Source: an uncultured Acidimicrobiales bacterium
GTDB lineage: Bacteria > Actinomycetota > Acidimicrobiia > Acidimicrobiales > SZUA-35
Reading direction: 5' to 3'
Length of the DNA: 19,263 nucleotides
Assembly (NCBI GenBank): GCA_938028175.1
Contig: CALJAE010000044.1
Span: 1-19,263 of the forward strand
Shown in pieces: positions 14,247 to 19,263 of this stretch. The first letter of the stretch is position 1; each line of letters opens with the position of its first letter. The position numbers and the translations under genes are program-made. Below the pieces are notes generated by a model that did not search any database, was not told the origin of the DNA, and saw only the letters and a program-made list of their open reading frames with translations.

Positions 14247-14349
14247 AGATCCAACATCTGCGATATGGGACAGGATCTACCAGCTCCTAGGACATATTCA
14301 CCCCAGATGTTTACCAAGCCCGCCCACTAAGCCTTTAGAGGTCAACTTC
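14247..14349 (+). ncRNA. structured 5' leader of nrdA (candidate cis-regulatory RNA)
   Basis: The leader folds into nested helices. P1 is AACATCTG (14253-14260) with CAGATGTT (14304-14311), 8 bp, no mismatch. P2 is GATATG (14262-14267) with CATATT (14293-14298), 6 bp including one G-U. P3 is AGGA (14272-14275) with TCCT (14285-14288) around TCTACCAGC. AGATCC (14247-14252) could instead pair with GGATCT (14273-14278), which would disrupt P3, as in a switch; it lies at the edge of the predicted transcript start. A CCCGCCCAC motif follows at 14319-14327, then the ribosome-binding site AGAGG. I do not recognise it as a known riboswitch class. The pairing is seen directly; regulatory function is inferred. 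Confidence 0.45.
14319..14327 (+). repeat. CCCGCCCA motif, copy 1 (nrdA leader)
   Basis: CCCGCCCAC followed by TAAG, 22 bases before the nrdA start. The same C-rich octamer occurs twice in the short nrdA-nrdB spacer. It may be a protein-binding, anti-ribosome-binding or shared regulatory site. Composition elsewhere in these spacers is not C-rich. Confidence 0.5.
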
Positions 14350-16800
14350 ATGACACTTACGAACGATTACAGCGATACAGAAACGCTGAAAAGCACTAAA
14401 TCCAGCGAGTCGGATCAGCCAGTAATCGAGATGAGAGTCAAGAAGCGTAACGGCACTTTCGAAGCTGTTGACGTCAACAAGATCGTTAACTCTGTGGCTA
14501 GGTGTTCAGAGGGGCTGCTGAACGTCGATCCAATGCGTGTTGCTACTCGCACCATCTCTGCTCTAGCAGACGGTGCTACTTCTCAAGAGCTAGATGAGTT
14601 GTCTATTCGCACAGCGGCAGGTTTCATAGTTGAAGAGCCAAACTACTCAAAGCTTGCAGCTCGACTTCTTTCTACATATATAGACAAAGAAGTTCGCAAC
14701 CAGTCAATCCCATGGTTCTCAGAGTCAGTTTCTCGAGGTCACGAGTTGGGCTTGATTAGTGACGAGGTTCTAGCTTTCGTAAATGAGAATGCTCCTGCGC
14801 TAAACGCTGCCATCAACTCAGATCGTGCTCGCAAGTTCGAGTTCTTGGGACTACGCACCGTCTATGACCGCTATTTGCTGCGGCACCCAGAGACTCGTGA
14901 GATTATTGAGACCCCACAATACTTCTTCTTGCGTGTTGCCTGTGGTCTGTCACGCTCTGCTGAAGAAGCAATCTCTTTCTATGACCTCATGAGTTCGCTG
15001 GCTTACCTACCTTCGAGCCCAACTTTGTTTAACTCAGGTACTCGCCACGCACAGATGTCATCTTGTTACTTGCTTGATTCCCCAGAAGACGACCTCTTAG
15101 ACATTTACAAGCGCTATTCAGACATCGCTCGACTCAGCAAGTTTGCTGGCGGTATCGGGGTCGCTTGGTCTCGTATCCGCTCTAAGGGTTCTCTTATTAA
15201 GGGAACCAACGGTCTATCTTCGGGCGTTGTCCCTTGGCTAAAGACATTGGACTCTTCTGTAGCCGCCGTTAACCAAGGTGGGCGTCGTAAAGGTGCAGCT
15301 TGTGTTTATCTTGAGAGCTGGCACGCAGACATCGAAGAGTTCCTAGAACTTCGTGATAATACTGGTGATCATCAACGCCGTGCGCACAACCTAAACCTAG
15401 CTAACTGGATCCCTGATCTATTTATGGAAAGAGTAGACAAGGACTGGCAGTGGTCTTTATTCGATCCTAAGAAGGTCCCTCAGTTAGTAGATACCTATGG
15501 CGACGATTTCCGTCGTGCTTATGAAGAGGCTGAGTCCAAGGGTCTGTTTGAGAAGCAGGTTTCTGCTCGTGATCTGTACACACGCATGATGCGTACCTTG
15601 GCTCAGACCGGTAATGGTTGGATGACTTTCAAAGATGCATCTAACGAGAAGTGCAACCAGACTGGCTGGACTCCTAACGAAGACGAAGCACCACCGGTTG
15701 TTCACCTTTCTAACCTTTGCACCGAGATTCTAGAGGTCACTAGCGCCGGCGAAACAGCGGTCTGCAACCTTGGTTCTGTAAACCTTGGTGAGTTCGTTAA
15801 GCCAGGCAACGAAGAGTTCGACTTCAATGCTCTAGCTGCGACAGTACAGCAGGTAATGCCGTTCTTGGATCGAGTAATCGACATTAACTACTATCCAACA
15901 GAAGAAGCAGCAGCCTCTAACGAGCGTTGGCGCCCAGTTGGTCTTGGTCTAATGGGTCTACAAGACGTGTTCTTTAAGATGGGTCTAGCATTTGACTCAG
16001 AAGAAGCACAAAAGCTTTCTGCCCGTATCTCTGAAGAGATTTACTACAACGCTCTTTGGGCCTCTACAGAGTTGGCCGAAGCGAACGGACCACACGAGAC
16101 CTTCGACAAGACTAGAGCCGCTAAGGGCGAACTCCAGTTCGATCTGTGGGATGTAGAACCAACAGATGCCGAGCGTTGGCAGCAGGTTCGTGACCGCATC
16201 GCTAAGCATGGTCTGCGAAACTCTTTGATGATCGCTATTGCGCCAACGGCTACGATTGCTTCAATCGCTGGTTGCTTCGAGTGCATTGAGCCTCAGGTTT
16301 CTAACTTGTTTAAGAAAGAGACCCTGTCTGGCGAGTTCTTGTTGATCAACCGTTACCTAGTTACCGAGCTTCAAGAGCGAGGCCTATGGGACGAACAAAT
16401 GATCTCAGAAGTTAAGCAGGCTGAAGGTTCGATTCAAAACATCGAACGTATACCTGAAGACATGAAAGAGCTCTTTAGAACAGCTTGGGAGATCCCAATG
16501 CGTTCTCTTATCGATATGGCTGCCGGTCGTGGTGCTTATATTGACCAGAGCCAGTCGCTGAACCTGTTTATGGAGTCACCGACAATCGGCAAGCTCTCAT
16601 CAATGTATATGTACGCTTGGAAAGCTGGAATCAAGACCACTTATTACCTAAGGTCTCGCCCAGCTACCCGTATTAACAAGACGACTACTCCTAAATTGGA
16701 TCCAACATCGCCAGATAATGCTCCAAAGAAGGAGTTCACAGATGCTGAAGCCATTGCATGCTCACTGGAGAACCCAGAAGTGTGCGAAGCGTGTGACTAA
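14350..16800 (+). CDS. nrdA: class Ia ribonucleoside-diphosphate reductase, alpha subunit
   Basis: Reduces ribonucleoside diphosphates to deoxyribonucleotides with the NrdB radical subunit. The start is placed at ATG 14350, preceded by AGAGG at 8-base spacing; an in-frame TTG further upstream is actually the promoter -35 box. The 816-residue protein has an N-terminal ATP-cone (about 25-115, VKKRNGTFEAVDVNKI) for allosteric activity control. It has the reducing Cys pair C239 (SSCYLLD) and C472 (VCNLGSVNL), and the catalytic radical site N455-LC457-TE459. The PTATIASIAGCFECIEP loop is present. The C-terminal redox shuttle C812-EAC815 accepts electrons from thioredoxin. Codon use is like its neighbours. 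nrdB follows after 67 bases without a terminator. Confidence 0.96.
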   Translation: MTLTNDYSDTETLKSTKSSESDQPVIEMRVKKRNGTFEAVDVNKIVNSVARCSEGLLNVDPMRVATRTISALADGATSQELDELSIRTAAGFIVEEPNYSKLAARLLSTYIDKEVRNQSIPWFSESVSRGHELGLISDEVLAFVNENAPALNAAINSDRARKFEFLGLRTVYDRYLLRHPETREIIETPQYFFLRVACGLSRSAEEAISFYDLMSSLAYLPSSPTLFNSGTRHAQMSSCYLLDSPEDDLLDIYKRYSDIARLSKFAGGIGVAWSRIRSKGSLIKGTNGLSSGVVPWLKTLDSSVAAVNQGGRRKGAACVYLESWHADIEEFLELRDNTGDHQRRAHNLNLANWIPDLFMERVDKDWQWSLFDPKKVPQLVDTYGDDFRRAYEEAESKGLFEKQVSARDLYTRMMRTLAQTGNGWMTFKDASNEKCNQTGWTPNEDEAPPVVHLSNLCTEILEVTSAGETAVCNLGSVNLGEFVKPGNEEFDFNALAATVQQVMPFLDRVIDINYYPTEEAAASNERWRPVGLGLMGLQDVFFKMGLAFDSEEAQKLSARISEEIYYNALWASTELAEANGPHETFDKTRAAKGELQFDLWDVEPTDAERWQQVRDRIAKHGLRNSLMIAIAPTATIASIAGCFECIEPQVSNLFKKETLSGEFLLINRYLVTELQERGLWDEQMISEVKQAEGSIQNIERIPEDMKELFRTAWEIPMRSLIDMAAGRGAYIDQSQSLNLFMESPTIGKLSSMYMYAWKAGIKTTYYLRSRPATRINKTTTPKLDPTSPDNAPKKEFTDAEAIACSLENPEVCEACD

Positions 16801-16810
16801 CAGAATTTAG

Positions 16811-16857
16811 CCACTAGTATTTGTAACCCGCCCACAAATTTCCCGCCCAACCACTAG
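16811..16857 (+). repeat. CCCGCCCA motif, copies 2 and 3, flanked by CCACTAG repeats (nrdB leader)
   Basis: In the 67-base nrdA-nrdB gap the order is CCACTAG (16811-16817), CCCGCCCAC (16827-16835), CCCGCCCAA (16842-16850) and CCACTAG (16851-16857). The 15-base periodicity of the C-rich motif, and its presence also before nrdA, suggests a common site acting on both reductase genes. No convincing Shine-Dalgarno sequence precedes the nrdB ATG at 16868, only GAAAGA, so the motif could matter for translation. Confidence 0.5.
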
Positions 16858-16867
16858 AAAGACCCGA

Positions 16868-17947
16868 ATGGCTGTAACAAACGACGCTCAACCGTATGAA
16901 AACACTGAGAGTCAGGCCCCAGAACAACAAACTTCAGGCCGCCCTAACAATATTTTGGACCCAGGCTTCGATCTGACGCTTCGTCCAATGCGTTACCCAC
17001 AATTCTACGAAATGTACCAAGATGCTATTAAGAACACTTGGACAGTAGACGAGATCGACTTCTCAGATGACCTTACAGACCTTGATCGTAAGCTTCTGCC
17101 TGCAGAGAGACACCTGGTTTCTCGTCTAGTTGCTTTCTTTGCGACCGGTGACTCAATTGTTGCTAACAATTTGGTTCTTAACCTGTACCAGCACATCAAT
17201 GCTCCAGAAGCTCGCATGTACTTGAGCCGCCAGCTTTACGAAGAAGCGCTGCACGTTCAGTTCTATCTGACTCTGCTAGATAACTATATTCCTGATCACG
17301 ACGAACGTGCTCAGGCTTTCGATGCGATTGAGAGCATTCCTTCAATTCGCCAAAAGGGCGAGTTCTGCTTCAAGTGGATTGATTCACTAGAGAACATCGA
17401 TCGTATTGAAAGTAAAGAAGATCGTAAGAAGTTCTTATTGAACCTAATTTGTTTCGCTACTTGTATCGAGGGTCTATTCTTCTTCGCCGCTTTCGCTTAC
17501 GTTTACTTCCTACGTTCTAAGGGCCTACTTAACGGTTTGGCTTCTGGAACCAACTGGGTGTTCCGTGACGAAAGCTGCCACATGAACTTCGCTCTAGAGG
17601 TAGTTAATACAGTTCGTAACGAAGAGCCAGAACTATTTGACGACGACCTTAACGAACAAATCATCCAGATGATCAACGAAGCCGTTGACGCTGAGCACAT
17701 GTTCGCAGCCGATGTACTTGGTGAGGGCGTCCAGGGTATGAGCCTCCGTGATATGCGCACTTACTTGGAGTATGTTGCCGATCAGCGTTTCGCTCAGCTT
17801 GGTATCGAACCACAGTTCAAAGTTAAGAACCCATTCGACTTCATGGAACTACAAGACGTTCAAGAGCTCACAAACTTCTTCGAACGTACAGTCTCGGCTT
17901 ACCAGGTCGGTGTTGAAGGCAACGTAAGCTTCGACGAAGAGTTCTAA
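16868..17947 (+). CDS. nrdB: class Ia ribonucleoside-diphosphate reductase, beta (radical) subunit
   Basis: A 359-residue diiron protein that generates and stores the tyrosyl radical needed by NrdA. The ligand set maps onto the E. coli pattern with identical spacings: D95 (ATGDSIV), E126 and H129 (EEALHVQFY), E201 (CIEGLFFF), then E235 and H238 (DESCHMNF). The radical Tyr is present as Y133, four residues after H129. The C-terminal peptide (EGNVSFDEEF) is acidic and ends in Phe, as expected for docking to NrdA. The metal could be iron or manganese; sequence alone does not decide it. The gene is co-transcribed with nrdA and ends with a 4-base tail-to-tail overlap with the next gene. Confidence 0.97.
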   Translation: MAVTNDAQPYENTESQAPEQQTSGRPNNILDPGFDLTLRPMRYPQFYEMYQDAIKNTWTVDEIDFSDDLTDLDRKLLPAERHLVSRLVAFFATGDSIVANNLVLNLYQHINAPEARMYLSRQLYEEALHVQFYLTLLDNYIPDHDERAQAFDAIESIPSIRQKGEFCFKWIDSLENIDRIESKEDRKKFLLNLICFATCIEGLFFFAAFAYVYFLRSKGLLNGLASGTNWVFRDESCHMNFALEVVNTVRNEEPELFDDDLNEQIIQMINEAVDAEHMFAADVLGEGVQGMSLRDMRTYLEYVADQRFAQLGIEPQFKVKNPFDFMELQDVQELTNFFERTVSAYQVGVEGNVSFDEEF

Positions 17948-18726
17948 AGATCTAAACCTTTAGCTCGTTCCTCTAAGAATTCCTGGAATCCTGCATATAT
18001 TGGGTCGTCTGGCGCTGCCCTTTGAAAGACTATTCTCTTCTTAGCTTTGTCCTTTGAAATACGTTTTGGTGCTGGATCAAAGATGATCCGGCTCTCAACG
18101 AGTGGCGATAAGCCCTCTATGAATGCTTGCCTTTGTACTCGGTTAAGGTCGAATCCGCCACGGCTGGCAACGTTGTGACATGCAGTGTTGAATTTCGTTT
18201 TGAAGTGAGCTACCTGTTTTGGTTCAGTTTCCAGATCTCTTAGGGCGACGTCTATTTGGTTTCCTTGGTCAACAAATTGGCGCCGTTGTTCATTGTTAAG
18301 TTTAAGGAAATCTTCCATCAGCTGCTGTATTGCTTTGCGACTGACTGACTTGATCATCGGGTAAAACTGATCGGCATTATGACGAGTGTCTATGTTAACA
18401 ATGGCATCGAATACTGCGAGACATGCGGTTGCGAGTACCTCGTTAACAGAGATATATCGGGGCAGCTCTGGATCTTTCGCTAGGACGCTATCGATTTGGC
18501 CAACGTGTTGTTGCACTATTCCAAGGCTCGAAAACCATAGAGTTTTGTGTATCACTTCGAGCTTGTTCTGCGTCTCAGTAATCTCTCTTGCAAAGTCTGA
18601 ACCGATACTCGCCTGTGTAAATTTGGAAATTCTTGCCGTATGCAGCGCCCGATCTTTGAGATGTTTCGCCAGGGCAGCGGGCGGCAGTTGACCTTGTACG
18701 ATTTCACCGAAGCTGATTGATTCCAT
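17944..18726 (-). CDS. hypothetical protein, 260 residues, unrecognised
   Basis: A complete minus-strand gene with ATG at 18724-18726 and AGGGGA about 8 bases upstream, so translation looks genuine. The protein has no signal peptide or membrane helix. It is predicted to be mostly helical and carries a hydrophobic patch around VLATACLAVFDAIV (about 94-107). It has a charged middle (LMEDFLKLNNEQRRQFVDQ) and a Lys/Arg-rich segment near 216-232 (KRISKDKAKKRIVFQR). There are few Cys residues and no motif I can name. Its TAG stop overlaps the nrdB TAA by 4 bases (17944-17947), leaving no room for a terminator between the two. It could be a lineage-specific or horizontally acquired gene. Base composition is not obviously foreign. 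Confidence 0.8.
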   Translation of the reverse strand: MESISFGEIVQGQLPPAALAKHLKDRALHTARISKFTQASIGSDFAREITETQNKLEVIHKTLWFSSLGIVQQHVGQIDSVLAKDPELPRYISVNEVLATACLAVFDAIVNIDTRHNADQFYPMIKSVSRKAIQQLMEDFLKLNNEQRRQFVDQGNQIDVALRDLETEPKQVAHFKTKFNTACHNVASRGGFDLNRVQRQAFIEGLSPLVESRIIFDPAPKRISKDKAKKRIVFQRAAPDDPIYAGFQEFLEERAKGLDL

Positions 18727-19120
18727 TTATTGCGTCCCCTGTTTTCGTTTTTGCGTTGCCGTTGGGTAAGGATTATGCATCAGAATGTTTTAGGTATCCT
18801 GTAGCGCATGTTTGCGTCGCCTGACTTTGCCATCGCCATCGCCTTTGTCTCGTCGTTCAGTGTAAAGGTTGTCAGCAAAATTGAGCGGCCTAATTCAGTG
18901 GTAATCGCAGCTTTATAGGGCCAAGCAATCATTGGTGTAGGTATATGTACTGAAACCCGCTAAAACAGCTAAAAATGCGCCCTGGTGCTTAAAAAGTGCG
19001 TGTGTTAAACTTAGGACATAGCCAAATAAGGCTATAGGCGGAAATTCGGGCGGATACAAAGTGCAACTCAGGCGGGTTGAGTGCTGGTTACTTCCGGGTT
19101 CTTACTAAAGGAAAGTAATA
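18727..19120. other. 394-base intergenic region with a hairpin-rich leader on the right
   Basis: No convincing gene, tRNA or known riboswitch is seen. The left part (18727-18800) must carry the minus-strand promoter of the 260-residue gene; CATAAT near 18774-18779 on that strand is a possible -10. On the plus strand TTAAACT near 19005-19011 could be a -10 for the downstream gene. ATAGCC (19018-19023) pairs perfectly with GGCTAT (19030-19035) around AAATAA. Further on, GC-ACTCA pairs with TGAGTGC around GGCGGGT (about 19063-19083), with one bulged A. Three GGCGG/GGGCGG runs lie between 19037 and 19075. The ribosome-binding site AAAGGAAAG is at 19107-19115. Confidence 0.5.
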
Positions 19121-19263
19121 ATGTTAGAAGTTCTAGATGCTGTGAGCTTTGATCTAGTTGCACAACTCAGTAATCCAGGTGCCCAGGCGCCTCCCGGATT
19201 AGGCGAGGTGGCGGACTTGATCCTTAGCTACACAAAGTGGATAGCAGGGACACTTGGAGTTAT
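19121..19263 (+). CDS. small membrane protein, N-terminal fragment; possible first gene of a type IV secretion-like cluster
   Basis: ATG at 19121 follows AAAGGAAAG with good spacing. The 47 codons before the window edge begin MLEVLDAVSFDLVAQLSNPG, continue AQAPPGLGEVADLILSYTKW and enter a hydrophobic segment (IAGTLGVI). A short N terminus, a Pro/Gly-rich NPGxxAPPG element and then a helix leading into a membrane segment are, in my memory, typical of the roughly 100-residue two-helix proteins that open actinobacterial conjugation or type IV secretion-like clusters (VirB2/TrbC-like position). That link is an inference from a short fragment. The presence of a translated small membrane protein is better supported than its role. 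Confidence 0.6.
   Translation, partial: MLEVLDAVSFDLVAQLSNPGAQAPPGLGEVADLILSYTKWIAGTLGV

Noticed and set aside
14215..14349. Upstream extension of the nrdA frame from a TTG codon
   Set aside because: The TTG is part of a TTGACT -35 box, the region contains the promoter, palindrome and folded leader, and the encoded residues do not resemble NrdA. ATG 14350 has a ribosome-binding site and precedes the ATP-cone.
14247..14349. Cobalamin riboswitch upstream of nrdA
   Set aside because: CCCGCCCACTAAGCC loosely recalls part of the cobalamin element, but the B12 box and core loops are absent and the leader is too short for that class.
18808..18918. 36-codon plus-strand frame starting MFASPDFAIA in the right intergenic region
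   Set aside because: No ribosome-binding site, no convincing promoter and no recognisable sequence. A leaderless small gene cannot be excluded but is unsupported.

Overview
The window is a chromosomal housekeeping region of an actinobacterium. The run rpsF-ssb-rpsR-rplI-dnaB, preceded by a class A penicillin-binding protein and a CCA-adding enzyme and flanked by the DUF6049 / kinase / trxB / trxA block, is the arrangement typical of Actinomycetota near the replication origin. The base composition is moderate, far below that of Streptomyces or Mycobacterium. My best guess is a free-living, possibly aquatic member of Acidimicrobiia or a related lineage. That placement is inferred from gene content and style only.

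Left block (1-5279, minus strand). In transcription order this holds a GNAT acetyltransferase, a DUF6049-type secreted and anchored protein, a transmembrane Ser/Thr kinase, a two-helix membrane protein, thioredoxin reductase (trxB) and the first 22 codons of thioredoxin (trxA). Most junctions overlap, so this is probably one operon. In the equivalent mycobacterial locus the lipid II flippase MurJ (MviN, with a fused pseudokinase) lies between the DUF6049 protein and trxB. Here no flippase is present and an apparently catalytically intact kinase sits in its place.

Middle block (5347-12931, plus strand). This holds a CCA tRNA nucleotidyltransferase without a recognisable HD domain, a large bifunctional penicillin-binding protein with a long low-complexity tail, and the bS6 / SSB / bS18 / bL9 / DnaB operon. 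The bS18 protein carries an unusual Ala/Glu/Pro/Val-rich C-terminal extension of about 70 residues. The rpsF leader can fold into hairpins and may be a site of autoregulation.

Right block (12937-19263). A small minus-strand membrane protein is followed by a secreted Asp/Ser-rich protein with a clear intrinsic terminator. Next is a class Ia ribonucleotide reductase operon (nrdA-nrdB). Upstream of nrdA lies a strong promoter (TTGACT, 17-base spacer, TGTAAT) overlapped by a near-perfect 24-base palindrome, followed by a roughly 100-base leader that folds into nested helices. An unusual C-rich motif (CCCGCCCA) recurs in the nrdA and nrdB leaders. nrdB ends tail to tail, with a 4-base overlap, against an unrecognised 260-residue gene. 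After about 390 bases without a convincing gene, the window ends in the first 47 codons of a small membrane protein. It resembles the first gene of actinobacterial type IV secretion or conjugation-like clusters, so a second functional region may begin there.

No rRNA, tRNA, CRISPR array or insertion sequence was found.
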